Below are positions 15,719-24,963 of a stretch of DNA of 64,000 nt, piece by piece. Below the pieces are notes generated by a model, which was not told the DNA's origin, ran no database searches, and saw only the letters and a list, made by a program, of their open reading frames with translations. Origin of the DNA: Peptoniphilus lacrimalis DSM 7455 (GTDB lineage: Bacteria > Bacillota > Clostridia > Tissierellales > Peptoniphilaceae); NCBI RefSeq assembly GCF_000378725.1, contig NZ_KB900368.1:186001-250000 (forward strand). Direction: 5' to 3'. The position numbers were made by a program, and so were the translations under genes. Numbering within the stretch: position 1 is the stretch's first letter; each line of letters begins with the position of its first letter.

Positions 15719-17238
15719 CAGTTACCCCAAAATTTTGAATCAATAGATCTATATTGGATACTTTCTAAAAGATGGTCTTCCTTTATTTGAGCTGAATTAT
15801 CCATATCAGCTATGGTTCTTGATATTTTTAAAATTTTATTATAAGTTCTTGCAGACATATTATATTTATTAAAGGCAATTTCCATTAATTTTTTGGACTG
15901 CTCATCAAGCTTGCAATATTTTTTTAAATCTTTATCAGGAATTTGTGAATTAAAACTGTAAGCCTTATCCTTGAACCTTTCTTTTTGTATATCTCTCGCA
16001 TTTTGGACTTGATCTCTCATCTGTTCAGAAGAAAGTGGAATTTTTTCTGTAGATATTTCCTTATAATCAACTTCTGACACCTCCATGTGAATATCAATCC
16101 TATCTAAAAGAGGATGGGAAATTTTTGATAAGTATCTTTGAATTTGATATGCACTACAAGTACACTCATGCTTTTTAGAATGACTATAACCACAGGGACA
16201 TGGGTTCATAGCTACTATTAATTGAAAATCTGAAGGAAATGTTACAGTTCCATTGGCTCTTGCAATATTTATTATTTTTGCTTCCATGGGTTGCCTTAAA
16301 ACTTCCAAGACATTTTTTGAAAATTCCGGTAATTCATCTAAAAATAATACTCCCTTGTGGGCTAAAGAAATTTCTCCAGGTCTTGGATATGTACCTCCAC
16401 CTATTAAGGCTACTGCTGATGCAGTATGATGTGGACTTCTAAAGGGTGGTGTGGAAATTAGAGCATTTTCTTTTAATAGTCCAGCTACTGAATATATTTT
16501 TGTTACTTCTATTGCTTCTTCAAAATCAAGCTGTGGCAATATTGTTGGAAATCTTTTTGCTGCCATGGTTTTTCCACTTCCTGGTGAGCCGATGAATAGA
16601 CAGTTTGCCTTTGATGCTGCAGCAATTGTCAGTAATCTTTTTAAATTTTCTTGCCCTTTTATATCTGAAAAATCATTGTCATATTCTACCTTGGTATTTG
16701 AAATTTGTCCGACTGCTCTTTCAAGGCTTATATTTCCCCTTAAAAATTCAACTACATCTTTTAAATTTTTTACTGGATAAATTTCAACATCTCTTACAAG
16801 GGCTGCTTCTCTTCTGTTATCATAAGGCACAATGAATTTTCTAAAGCCTTTTTCTCTCATGGATATTATCATGGGCAAGGCTCCTGATATTGGATATATT
16901 TTTCCATCAAGGGCTAGTTCTCCCAAAAAAACAAAATCATCAGGTGATTTTTCTATAAGTCCATCTGATAATAAAATTCCCACAGCTATGGCTAAATCAA
17001 TTTGTGATCCATCTTTTCTAAGGTTTGCTGGTGCAAGATTTATGGTAATTTTTTTATTGGGAAAATCATAAGCTGAATTATTTATGGCTGATTTAACTCT
17101 TTCTATAGATTCTTTTATGGCAGTATCTGGAAGACCTACAAGGCTTACCTTTGGTAATGACCTTGAAAGGTCTGTTTCTACATCAACTTCATAACCATTT
17201 AATCCAAAAAGAGTACAAGTTTTAACACGAGAATACAT
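15718..17238 (-). CDS. comM: YifB/ComM family Mg-chelatase-like AAA+ ATPase
   Basis: A 506-residue protein with an N-terminal Lon-protease-like domain (MYSRVKTCTLFGLNGYEV start, KITINLAPANLRKDG), an AAA+ core with Walker A GSPGSGKT and the Walker B region GVLFLDELPEF, and a C-terminal domain with CPCGY and C-terminal helices (SARTYNKILKISRTIADM). ComM is a hexameric branch-migration helicase extending recombination during transformation. Its TAATG overlap with herA and TGATG overlap with dprA show tight coupling. Confidence 0.94.
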   Translation of the reverse strand: MYSRVKTCTLFGLNGYEVDVETDLSRSLPKVSLVGLPDTAIKESIERVKSAINNSAYDFPNKKITINLAPANLRKDGSQIDLAIAVGILLSDGLIEKSPDDFVFLGELALDGKIYPISGALPMIISMREKGFRKFIVPYDNRREAALVRDVEIYPVKNLKDVVEFLRGNISLERAVGQISNTKVEYDNDFSDIKGQENLKRLLTIAAASKANCLFIGSPGSGKTMAAKRFPTILPQLDFEEAIEVTKIYSVAGLLKENALISTPPFRSPHHTASAVALIGGGTYPRPGEISLAHKGVLFLDELPEFSKNVLEVLRQPMEAKIINIARANGTVTFPSDFQLIVAMNPCPCGYSHSKKHECTCSAYQIQRYLSKISHPLLDRIDIHMEVSEVDYKEISTEKIPLSSEQMRDQVQNARDIQKERFKDKAYSFNSQIPDKDLKKYCKLDEQSKKLMEIAFNKYNMSARTYNKILKISRTIADMDNSAQIKEDHLLESIQYRSIDSKFWGN

Positions 17239-19079
17239 TATTCCTCCTCAATTTTTTCATATCTTTCACTCATAAAATTATCTGTTTTAGTTATTATATT
17301 ATTTTGACACAAGTCTTTGAGATTATTTAAAAAATCATCATAAGAATAAGTTGTATCTGACTCTTTATTTACTTCTTCTAATATATTTAAAATTGAAACT
17401 GTAGAAAAAGGAAGTTTGTCTTCAATGACTTTATAAAATTCATTCAAATTGTCCACTTTATTTTGGCTCAATTCATCAAAGGGATTTAAAGTGTGAGGAC
17501 TTTTTGTGTAAGCTGCCCTTACACGAACAAAAGATGAGCGTCCTCTTTCGGATGATGATATAAAAACATCTCCCGTTTGAAGATAAGGTAATCTTTTTGA
17601 TTCTTCAATTCTTAAGTCAGTTTCTTCTTTTATTGTATCTATATCAGATGCCCTTACAGTTCTAAAAATCATTTTTGTATTTAATTGAGCTGTTATTGTT
17701 TCATCAAGAAGGGTCGGTCTTTGAGTGGCTAAGATTAAAAATACCCCATATTTTCTACCCTCTTGAGAAATTTCTCTTAATATAGATTTCGACGCACTTT
17801 CATAACCTTTTGGAGCAAAGTTATGAGCTTCGTCTGTTACTATGACAAAGGGTGGGAAAAATTTTGCATCAGTATTTTCCCTATAAATTTCATCCCTATA
17901 TTCCTTTCTCATATAATATAATTTTGCTAAAAGATATGTTGAAAATACATTTATAATTTTTGTTGAACCTTGTAGGACAACTAACTTACCATTTTTTATA
18001 AGTTCAAAAATTATATCTATATTGTAGGAAAAAATACCTTGACCATAGAGAGAATTTAATCTCCATAAAACTCCTCTTGTTGAGGCTGGATTTGTTAAAT
18101 TTCCATATTTTTCATAATTATCTCTAAGCATTTCAAGCCTTTGAATCTCTGTTAGATCTGTTGCGGCTCCTATTTTGCCATTAATTTTATTTAATCCTCC
18201 AAGCTCTTCAGCTTCTATTAGCATTTCCAGCTTATCTTTAAAGGAATAATAGCTTGCTCCTTTATTTAATATTACATCAATTACATTATTCATTGAGTCT
18301 GTAAGGGGTGAAACAGAATTTAAAAGATTTTTTAAATCACCCTTATTTAAATCTTGAAATTTTATACCTACATCAAGGCCAATTTGCAGACATTTAAATT
18401 TATCATTAAAATCTTTTGTAGAAATTTCAGAGTTTGTAGAAAAATCCATTTCAAAGTGAGGATCCAAAACTATAGTAGGAATCTTTTTTTCCATAATTTC
18501 CTCTAAAATTACCCTTAGTCCGAAAGATTTACCAGAACCTGAACCACCAAAAATTCCTATATGAGGATATTGGTGCATGGCTCTATAATTAAATAAATAT
18601 GGAATATCTTTTTGCTTTACAAATTCATCCTTATCATAGGTGAATAATAAATCCCTATATTCCTCATCCATATCTTTTGTTAAGTCATCAGTATTTTTTA
18701 TTACTCCGAGAACCATTGCATCTTTAGTATGAATGTTTAAAAGTATATTTTTTATTTCTTCAAAAGTTGGGATTCTTACATCAGAGCCTGTTATAGGTGC
18801 GTATAAAACTTCTTCAAAAAATCTTAGCTTTCCTACATAAACTGTTTCATTGTTGATGTCATAACCCATTGACTTAAGAGAAGATAAAACTCCAGCATCG
18901 ACAAAATCTCCTCCCATGTCAAGAGGAATAAATCTGTTATAGGTTTTTGCCTCAACAATTTCTCCTATTAGAGAGCCTTGGACTGGATCTTGCACTACTA
19001 AAAATTCATTATTTCTAAAATTTTTTTCCTTTGAACCTATATATACTTCTTGAGTAGTTGTAATTCCTAATACTTTCAT
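17238..19079 (-). CDS. herA: HerA-type DNA translocase ATPase (DUF87)
   Basis: A 613-residue member of the HerA/FtsK superfamily. The first about 150 residues form the N-terminal beta-barrel (HAS) region; Walker A GGSGSGKS is at about 178-185, Walker B FVIVTDEAHN near 415, followed by a conserved QEGRKYGVFLILATQRP stretch and an arginine-rich segment. HerA hexamers translocate on double-stranded DNA and work with the NurA nuclease in end resection in archaea and Thermus. The adjacent upstream gene encodes a NurA-domain protein 8 bp away, which supports the pairing. Confidence 0.9.
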   Translation of the reverse strand: MKVLGITTTQEVYIGSKEKNFRNNEFLVVQDPVQGSLIGEIVEAKTYNRFIPLDMGGDFVDAGVLSSLKSMGYDINNETVYVGKLRFFEEVLYAPITGSDVRIPTFEEIKNILLNIHTKDAMVLGVIKNTDDLTKDMDEEYRDLLFTYDKDEFVKQKDIPYLFNYRAMHQYPHIGIFGGSGSGKSFGLRVILEEIMEKKIPTIVLDPHFEMDFSTNSEISTKDFNDKFKCLQIGLDVGIKFQDLNKGDLKNLLNSVSPLTDSMNNVIDVILNKGASYYSFKDKLEMLIEAEELGGLNKINGKIGAATDLTEIQRLEMLRDNYEKYGNLTNPASTRGVLWRLNSLYGQGIFSYNIDIIFELIKNGKLVVLQGSTKIINVFSTYLLAKLYYMRKEYRDEIYRENTDAKFFPPFVIVTDEAHNFAPKGYESASKSILREISQEGRKYGVFLILATQRPTLLDETITAQLNTKMIFRTVRASDIDTIKEETDLRIEESKRLPYLQTGDVFISSSERGRSSFVRVRAAYTKSPHTLNPFDELSQNKVDNLNEFYKVIEDKLPFSTVSILNILEEVNKESDTTYSYDDFLNNLKDLCQNNIITKTDNFMSERYEKIEEE

Positions 19080-19087
19080 AAATCCCC

Positions 19088-20032
19088 CTAAAGTGTCCTT
19101 TTATCTCTTTCTGAAACAAAAAATCTTTCATACAAATCTCTATCTAGATAAGATTCTAAACTAGCCTTTATTAATTCATCAGTTATTCTAACGTCTTTAT
19201 CCACAATATCAAGCCACAATGGAATCCCCCTGCTATTTATTGGAGTTAGACTGTAAACAAGTCTTGAAACAAATCTTAAATAATTTTCCTGAACATCTAA
19301 GATATCAATGCCAACAACTCCTGGAAAGTTTGAAGTTCTTATAAATGCAGAAGAAAATCCTTCGCCCAATCCCTTTTCTATATATTTTTTATTGACTTCG
19401 TTCTTAATTAGGAGTGCCTGACCAATTTTGAACCTGTTAAATAGAAGTTCTCTATCATAAATAGACCTATCAAGGCTCAAAGCTCTTGCTAAAATTCCAG
19501 TTTTTATATCTTTTATTACTCCAAAAAGAATTATATTTTGTTTTTGGCAAATTTCTCTTAAGTCTTTAAAATGCTCGGGGCAATTAATTTTATATCTGAT
19601 AAATCCCCCATCCATCATAAGCACTTGTGGTTTTCTTTTTTTTATGTATTCAAGAGCAGACTCAATTTCTATTGTTGCAAGAAGTTTTTCTCTTTTTTCT
19701 TCAATTTCAAAGCTATCGTTTAGGGTTGGAGTATATATATCTGAAACATAAACCTCTTCATATTTTGTAGATTTGGCTAGACCTTGAAACATTTCTATAT
19801 AGTGAGGATAGGCTCCTCCACACCTATTTACAGAACCGTCAACTCCCACTAAATCATCAATTTTTTCCAGCTCTTTTTGACTTAATTTTTCAAAATTTTC
19901 AATTTCTCCAACATTTTCTTCTAAAGATTTAAGAAATTCTTCATTGGATATGGAAAAATATTTCTTGTATTTATGTCTAAGATTTGAATTTATTGTTTTT
20001 ATTTTTTCTTCAAACTGGTTAAAATCAAGCAT
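19088..20032 (-). CDS. nurA: NurA-domain nuclease, partner of HerA
   Basis: A 314-residue protein with the NurA domain: a first catalytic-type motif VGVDGS (Asp65), acidic residues in TIEIESALEY (about 120-129), and QVLMMDGGF (Asp141), on an RNase H-like fold. NurA is a 5'-3' exonuclease/endonuclease driven by HerA. The C-terminal Tyr/His catalytic pair known from archaeal NurA is not obvious here, so activity is uncertain. The ATG overlaps the rsmI stop by 8 bp and herA follows after 8 bp. Confidence 0.82.
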   Translation of the reverse strand: MLDFNQFEEKIKTINSNLRHKYKKYFSISNEEFLKSLEENVGEIENFEKLSQKELEKIDDLVGVDGSVNRCGGAYPHYIEMFQGLAKSTKYEEVYVSDIYTPTLNDSFEIEEKREKLLATIEIESALEYIKKRKPQVLMMDGGFIRYKINCPEHFKDLREICQKQNIILFGVIKDIKTGILARALSLDRSIYDRELLFNRFKIGQALLIKNEVNKKYIEKGLGEGFSSAFIRTSNFPGVVGIDILDVQENYLRFVSRLVYSLTPINSRGIPLWLDIVDKDVRITDELIKASLESYLDRDLYERFFVSERDKRTL

Positions 20033-20831
20033 CTATATTCAAACTCTCCTTGTAAACCACATTTTTTGATATATTATACTCTTGTGCTATCTCTTTTACT
20101 GCTTGGGACTTCTTTTGCCCATTATTAATTCTTTCAATTAATAGTTCTTTAATATCAGGCATTTCTTCTTTTTGGGTATTGCCCTCAACGACAATGACAA
20201 ACTCACCCTTTAAAGTTAAATTTGAATTTAGTATATCTTCAACCTTACCACGAAGAGTTTCTTCATAAATTTTTGTAAGCTCCCTGGAAATAGAAATTTC
20301 TCTGTTACCTAAAATTTCTCTCATATCCTTCAAAAACTCAATAATTCTGTGGGGAGATTCATAAAAAATCAAGGTAGCCCTTATATTTTTCAAATTCTCA
20401 AATTCTTTTTTTCTAGATGAGGACTTAGGATTTGTGAAACCGTAAAAATAAAAGTTATCGTTAGCAAGTCCTGAAATAACAAGAGCGCTCAGGGCTGCAT
20501 TAGGTCCAGGTAAAACTCTAAAGTCCAAATTTTTTTCAATTAATTTTTTTATTAAGACATACCCTGGATCAGAAATTCCCGGCATTCCTGCATCTGTCAC
20601 AAGTCCAATATCAAGTCCATTTTCTAAGGATTCTATAATTTCAAGACTTGCTTTTGCTTCATTAAATTTATGGTAGGTCTTTAGTTTTTTATTTATGTCA
20701 TAGTGATTCAGAAGTTTAATAGTAACTCTTGTATCTTCAGCATAAATTATATCGACACTTCTTAAAACCTCAAGAGTTCTTAGAGTGATATCTCCTAAAT
20801 TGCCAATGGGTGTTGGGCAAAAATATATCAT
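20025..20831 (-). CDS. rsmI: 16S rRNA (cytidine(1402)-2'-O)-methyltransferase
   Basis: A 268-residue tetrapyrrole-methylase-fold enzyme that 2'-O-methylates C1402 in the ribosomal decoding centre. Diagnostic motifs: FCPTPIGNLGDITLRTLEVL at the N-terminus, AEDTRVT, DAGMPGISDPG and LPGPNA, plus YESPHRI. The C-terminal helical tail (KKSQAVKEIAQEY) matches RsmI. Overlaps trmN6 by 4 bp (ATGA); trmN6-rsmI adjacency is common in Firmicutes. Confidence 0.97.
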   Translation of the reverse strand: MIYFCPTPIGNLGDITLRTLEVLRSVDIIYAEDTRVTIKLLNHYDINKKLKTYHKFNEAKASLEIIESLENGLDIGLVTDAGMPGISDPGYVLIKKLIEKNLDFRVLPGPNAALSALVISGLANDNFYFYGFTNPKSSSRKKEFENLKNIRATLIFYESPHRIIEFLKDMREILGNREISISRELTKIYEETLRGKVEDILNSNLTLKGEFVIVVEGNTQKEEMPDIKELLIERINNGQKKSQAVKEIAQEYNISKNVVYKESLNIDA

Positions 20832-21517
20832 AAAAGCACCTCGTTATTATAAACCTTAAGCATTTGTTCGCTGTAATTGTCAGATTCGTGAACTATAAAT
20901 TCCCTATAAAAATTGCCAAACTTGGCATCTTTTCGGCATCTCAAAATAAAATGAAGTGCCGGCTTTTCTAAATTAGGTTTTACTGCAATCATATCTTTAA
21001 CCTTTAACTTGTAAAGGTTTAAATAATAAATAAGTTCACTTATCCTGTTAGAAGGAAATATTATTGTAAAATCTCCCCTTGCCTTTAAAAGTTTTGAAAC
21101 TATCTCTATAAAATTTCTTATATCCGTTGAATGCCTTGCTTTTTCCATATTACTTTTAGGTTCAAAACAGTTAAAATAAGGAGGGTTAAATAAGATTTGA
21201 TCAAAGTAATTATTAGGAAAATAATTCCCTAAATTTAAAATATCATCCTGTATAAGTCTTATTTTTTCCTCCAAATAATTTTCTTTTAATGCAATTTTAA
21301 AAAGTTCCAAAGACTCATTATTGTAATCAATAGCATAAAGCTCTTTAAATCTATCGACTATTCTTAAGGATATAATACCATTACCACATCCTAAATCTAA
21401 TGCTCTTTGTCCCATCTTGACAAAGGAAGAGAGAATAAGGGAATCACTTGTATATTTAAAATTATTTTCGTCTTGAACTATTATATAATTTGTTCCGGGA
21501 ACTTTATCTCTTTGCAT
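20828..21517 (-). CDS. tRNA1(Val) (adenine(37)-N6)-methyltransferase-like enzyme
   Basis: A 229-residue class I SAM-dependent methyltransferase. The SAM motif is ALDLGCGNGIISL and the adenine-N6 catalytic motif is NPPYF within ILFNPPYFN. It is related to TrmN6/YabB, which modifies A37 of tRNA-Val, or to other NPPY enzymes; substrate is inferred. It starts 2 bp after capA and overlaps rsmI by 4 bp. Confidence 0.85.
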   Translation of the reverse strand: MQRDKVPGTNYIIVQDENNFKYTSDSLILSSFVKMGQRALDLGCGNGIISLRIVDRFKELYAIDYNNESLELFKIALKENYLEEKIRLIQDDILNLGNYFPNNYFDQILFNPPYFNCFEPKSNMEKARHSTDIRNFIEIVSKLLKARGDFTIIFPSNRISELIYYLNLYKLKVKDMIAVKPNLEKPALHFILRCRKDAKFGNFYREFIVHESDNYSEQMLKVYNNEVLL

Positions 21518-21519
21518 TA

Positions 21520-22671
21520 TTATCTCTTATCCTCTAAAATATTTTTTACAAAATTATACTTTTCATTAATACTATCAATTTCTTTGCCATTAATCTTATC
21601 AGAAAACTTTCCACCTGGAAGAATATCTGCGTATTTAAAAATTTGGCAAGTCCTTTTGCCATCAACATTTATATCCATTACATAAGTTGGAATAACTTGA
21701 CTTGAAATTAGCCTTGTGGTGTTTTGGGTCAGATTTTTTTCTAATTTAAGCTTTATCATAAGACCTGACTCGACACCTTTTTTCCCCAAATATCTTTGCC
21801 TTTGATTTGAAAGGGCGTTTCCCATTGAATAAGCTAAAAATTTTCTCTTTCCATCAATACTGAAATCTTGGAATTTTTGAACAACATGAGGATGGGATCC
21901 TAAAATTGCATCTGCCCCTGATGAAAAAAGTAAATCTTTAAGCTCCTCTTGTCTTAAAGAAGGACTGTATTGATATTCGTTACCCCAATGAGGGATAACA
22001 ATAATAAAATCTACCTGATTTTTTAAAGCTTCTATATCTTTTTTTACATCATTTGTCGCAAAGGTATCTATCAAATATTCCTTACCCCTAACAAGAGAGT
22101 CCATTCCATTTAATAGATCAGTATAGGCTAAAAAACCAATTTTTATATTATTTTTTTCTATTATTTTTGGTGGATGATTTTCATCCAAATATGTACCTAC
22201 ATTAATCATTTCCCCATCATTAATTGCATTAATAGTTTGAAAAATCCCATCAACTCCAGTGTCAAGGCAGTGATTATTTGCAGTAGTTAAGACATCAAAA
22301 CCTACACTTTTTAGACCTGTAACTGTTTGAATAGGAAAATTAAAGCGAGGAAAGCCACTCAGAGCCTTATTTTTATTTATAGTTCCTTCGAAATTTGCTA
22401 AGGAAATATCGGCACTTTTTATGTCATCTTCAATATTTTTAAAATATTTTGAAAAATCGTAAGAATCACCAACTCTTGCATCATTAACCAAGGGTCTGTG
22501 AAAAATCATATCACCCATAGCTAGAATTTCTACATATGTCTTTTTATCTTCTTTTATATTTTCTTGTTGAGTTTTTTTAGTTTTATTTTCTTTACTTAAA
22601 TTCGTTGAATTTTGGCATGAAGTAAATACTAATAAAAATATTAAAAATATGCTAATTAATTTTCTCTTCAC
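21520..22671 (-). CDS. CapA-family (poly-gamma-glutamate synthesis) metallophosphatase-like lipoprotein
   Basis: A 383-residue secreted lipoprotein: signal peptide with lipobox-like VFTSC (Cys about 19), then a charged Lys/Glu linker and a PGA_cap domain with GDMIFHR, NFEGTI, TTANNHCLDTG, IPHWGNEYQ and GSHPHV, which supply metal-binding residues of a calcineurin-like fold. CapA/PgsA helps build or release poly-gamma-glutamate in Bacillus, but no capB/capC genes are here, so the role is open. The GTG start lies inside the last codons of queH; it is required to give the signal peptide. Confidence 0.85.
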   Translation of the reverse strand: MKRKLISIFLIFLLVFTSCQNSTNLSKENKTKKTQQENIKEDKKTYVEILAMGDMIFHRPLVNDARVGDSYDFSKYFKNIEDDIKSADISLANFEGTINKNKALSGFPRFNFPIQTVTGLKSVGFDVLTTANNHCLDTGVDGIFQTINAINDGEMINVGTYLDENHPPKIIEKNNIKIGFLAYTDLLNGMDSLVRGKEYLIDTFATNDVKKDIEALKNQVDFIIVIPHWGNEYQYSPSLRQEELKDLLFSSGADAILGSHPHVVQKFQDFSIDGKRKFLAYSMGNALSNQRQRYLGKKGVESGLMIKLKLEKNLTQNTTRLISSQVIPTYVMDINVDGKRTCQIFKYADILPGGKFSDKINGKEIDSINEKYNFVKNILEDKR

Positions 22672-23287
22672 AGTTTAAAGTTTCCTCTTGACTAAATTGG
22701 CAGCCACAATAGCATTGCCTATACATATTAAATTTATTGGAAAGCTCAACGGAGCGTTTAAAACCATTTTTCTTTTTAAAATCTGAATAAAGATAAGTAA
22801 CTCCATAAATATTTCCCAAATAATTTCCTAACTTATTTAAAACTTGAGAATCTTTCCACGGAGATATGCTAAGAGTTGTGGTAAAATAATCAAAATCTCC
22901 TTCTTTGGCAAGCTGTGCAGTTTTAGAAAGTCTTAAATTAAAACATTTGAGGCATCTGCTAGAGCCTTCACCACTATGCTCATAGCCTTGAACTGCTTTT
23001 AAAAAAGCATCCTTATCATATTCAAGGACTTGAACTTTTACTTGGTCAGCTATGCCAAATTCTTTTATAAATCTCATTTGCTCCTTAGCTCTTTTCATAT
23101 ATTCCTCATAGGTGTCAATATTTGGATTATAATATAAGACTTGAAGCTTAAAATAAGGATAAAGCCTTTCAATTACGGCTGAAGAACATGGTCCGCAACA
23201 AGAATGCAAAAGTAGAGTCGGCTTATTTTGTAAATCAATTTTATTTATTATTTTTTCCATTTCTAAATTGTAATTGATCTTATTCAT
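22652..23287 (-). CDS. queH: Epoxyqueuosine reductase QueH
   Basis: A 211-residue iron-sulfur enzyme converting epoxyqueuosine to queuosine in tRNA, the cobalamin-independent replacement for QueG. Family signatures are SCCGPCSSAVIERL near residue 29, YNPNIDTYEEY, CLKCFNLRL, TTTLSISPWKD and a C-terminal YCGC. First gene of the 13-kb operon, with the ATG after AGGGGG. Its start lies about 27 bp after the terminator hairpin of tRNA-Pro, leaving little room for a separate promoter. Confidence 0.95.
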   Translation of the reverse strand: MNKINYNLEMEKIINKIDLQNKPTLLLHSCCGPCSSAVIERLYPYFKLQVLYYNPNIDTYEEYMKRAKEQMRFIKEFGIADQVKVQVLEYDKDAFLKAVQGYEHSGEGSSRCLKCFNLRLSKTAQLAKEGDFDYFTTTLSISPWKDSQVLNKLGNYLGNIYGVTYLYSDFKKKNGFKRSVELSNKFNMYRQCYCGCQFSQEETLNCEEKIN

Positions 23288-23313
23288 AGCTACCCCCTAA
23301 ATAAAGATTAACA

Positions 23314-23343
23314 TAAAAAAATGGACCGGTCAAAACCAGTCCT
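23314..23343 (-). terminator. Terminator after tRNA-Pro
   Basis: GGACTGGT / ACCGGTCC stem (one G-U pair) around TTTG, followed on the minus strand by ATTTTTTT. It separates tRNA-Pro from queH. Confidence 0.8.
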
Positions 23344-23344
23344 T

Positions 23345-23421
23345 TGGTCGGGATGAAAGGATTTGAACCTTCGACCCCATGCACCCCATACATGTGCGCT
23401 ACCGGGCTGCGCTACATCCCG
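23345..23421 (-). tRNA. tRNA-Pro (GGG)
   Basis: Minus-strand cloverleaf: acceptor CGGGATG / CATCCCG, D arm TAGCGCAGCCCGGTAGCGC, anticodon loop ATGGGGT with anticodon GGG, T loop GGTTCAAATCC, encoded CCA (23345-23347). Reads CCC/CCU proline codons. Confidence 0.95.
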
Positions 23422-23433
23422 TTAATGAATAAA

Positions 23434-23462
23434 ATTTTAGCACATATACATTAAAAAATCAA
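23434..23462 (-). promoter_or_regulatory. Promoter of tRNA-Pro
   Basis: TTGATT (23457-23462, minus) and TAAAAT (23434-23439, minus), 17-bp spacer, 12 bp before the tRNA. It is the only good promoter seen upstream of the queH-pilC operon. Confidence 0.65.
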
Positions 23463-23491
23463 TTTATTTTTATAAAGACCAGCCATTCTAA

Positions 23492-24253
23492 TCAGACTGA
23501 CTTATTTTTTAAGCTCAAAATATTATAAAAATATATTATCAAACCAATAACTACAAGTATAAGGCTTAGAAGTTGAGAAACTCTAAAAGGACCAAAATAT
23601 AATGAATCTGTCCTCATTGCTTCAATAAAAAATCTTCCACAACCATAAATTATCAAATATAGGGTAAAAAGTTGACCTTCAAATTTTTGCCTTTTACTGA
23701 CAAAAAAATATAATACTATGAAGATAAAAAAATCTAGCAAAGATTCGTATAAAAAAGTTGGATGAACCTTAATACCATCAACCATTATTGCCCAGGGTAA
23801 GTCTGTTGGTCCACCATGAGCTTCACCATTGATAAAATTTCCCCATCTGCCTATAGCTTGTGCCAAGGGAACTGCTGGTGCCAAGCAATCTAAAATGGTT
23901 ATAAATTTAATCTTTTTTACTCTAGAAAAAATATAGGTTGCAAGAAGACCTGCAAGGATACCACCATAAATTGCCAAACCACCATTTCTTATAGCTAAAA
24001 TCTCTCCAGGATTTTCCCTGTAATAATCCCACTGAAAAATTACATAATATAATCTTGCACCGATTACTCCTAATAAAATTACAAAAATTCCTAAATCTGA
24101 TGAAAATAAGTTATAAAGTCCATCTTTGTAATTATATCTTTTGCCCATTTTTTCTGCTACATTTATGGCAAGAAAGGCACCAATGGCAATTAAAATGCCA
24201 TACCATCTCACCTCTAATCCAAAAAGCTTAAAGGCGACTGGATTAATTTTCAC
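23492..24253 (-). CDS. lgt: Prolipoprotein diacylglyceryl transferase
   Basis: A 253-residue membrane enzyme that attaches diacylglycerol to the lipobox cysteine of prelipoproteins. About seven transmembrane segments; the Lgt signature [13 protein letters not shown] (about 137-149), HPTFLYE, and a C-terminal [11 protein letters not shown] are present. Starts at GTG 24253, inside the 3' end of deoC (11-bp overlap), matching the family N-terminus with the FGLEVRWYG segment. It serves the several lipoproteins seen in this window. Confidence 0.96.
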   Translation of the reverse strand: MKINPVAFKLFGLEVRWYGILIAIGAFLAINVAEKMGKRYNYKDGLYNLFSSDLGIFVILLGVIGARLYYVIFQWDYYRENPGEILAIRNGGLAIYGGILAGLLATYIFSRVKKIKFITILDCLAPAVPLAQAIGRWGNFINGEAHGGPTDLPWAIMVDGIKVHPTFLYESLLDFFIFIVLYFFVSKRQKFEGQLFTLYLIIYGCGRFFIEAMRTDSLYFGPFRVSQLLSLILVVIGLIIYFYNILSLKNKSV

Positions 24254-24905
24254 TTTCTAATTCCTCCATAATTTGAACTCCAGCAGAAACTCCAAGCCTT
24301 GTTGCTCCGTTTTCAATCATAAGCCTTGCTTTTTCTAAAGTTCTTATTCCACCGCTTGCCTTAACTCCCATTAGATCTCCTACAGTTTTTCTCATCAAGG
24401 CAACATCTTCTTCCTTTGCCCCTCCAGTAGAAAATCCAGTTGAAGTTTTAACAAAATCTGCACCGGCTTCTTTTGAAAGTTGGCAAGCCTTTATAATTTC
24501 ATCTTTTTCGAGCAAACAAGTTTCAAGTATAACTTTCAAAATTTTTCCCTTGTTGTGAGCAACCTTGGCAACTTCACTTATATCTCTTAAAACTATATCG
24601 AAATTCTTAGATTTTAAAGCTCCAATATTAAGAACCATATCCACTTCATCAGCACCTTTTTCTATGGCATCAGTAGTTTCAAAAACCTTTGATTCTGTAG
24701 TAGTTGCCCCTAGTGGAAATCCTATAACTGTGCAAATTTTTACATCTGTTCCTTTAAGTTCTTCTTTTGCAAGTTCAATATTTGATGAGTTTATGCACAC
24801 AGACATAAAATCATATTCTTTTGCTTGCCTGCACAATTCTTTAATAGATTCTTGTGTAGCATCTGCCTTTAAGAGCGTGTGGTCTATATATTTATTTAGT
24901 TTCAT
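24243..24905 (-). CDS. deoC: Deoxyribose-phosphate aldolase
   Basis: A 220-residue class I aldolase cleaving 2-deoxyribose 5-phosphate to glyceraldehyde 3-phosphate and acetaldehyde in nucleoside catabolism. [11 protein letters not shown] opens the protein; [21 protein letters not shown] and the Schiff-base lysine region [13 protein letters not shown], then KASGGIRT, are all conserved. Preceded by AGGGGG. Overlaps lgt; follows the flavodoxin-like gene after a 58-bp gap. Confidence 0.96.
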   Translation of the reverse strand: MKLNKYIDHTLLKADATQESIKELCRQAKEYDFMSVCINSSNIELAKEELKGTDVKICTVIGFPLGATTTESKVFETTDAIEKGADEVDMVLNIGALKSKNFDIVLRDISEVAKVAHNKGKILKVILETCLLEKDEIIKACQLSKEAGADFVKTSTGFSTGGAKEEDVALMRKTVGDLMGVKASGGIRTLEKARLMIENGATRLGVSAGVQIMEELESEN

Positions 24906-24963
24906 AAAATCCCCCTAATTGTTCTATTGTCTTTTCTATATTTATATGCCCCTTTTAATTTAT

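Noticed and set aside
17238-20032. HerA-based anti-phage defence system
   Set aside because: The partner is NurA rather than Sir2 or DUF4297, and the pair sits in a housekeeping operon with no other defence genes nearby.
21520-22671. Poly-gamma-glutamate capsule locus around the CapA-like gene
   Set aside because: No capB, capC or gamma-glutamyl hydrolase is adjacent; CapA-like proteins are widespread outside capsule loci.
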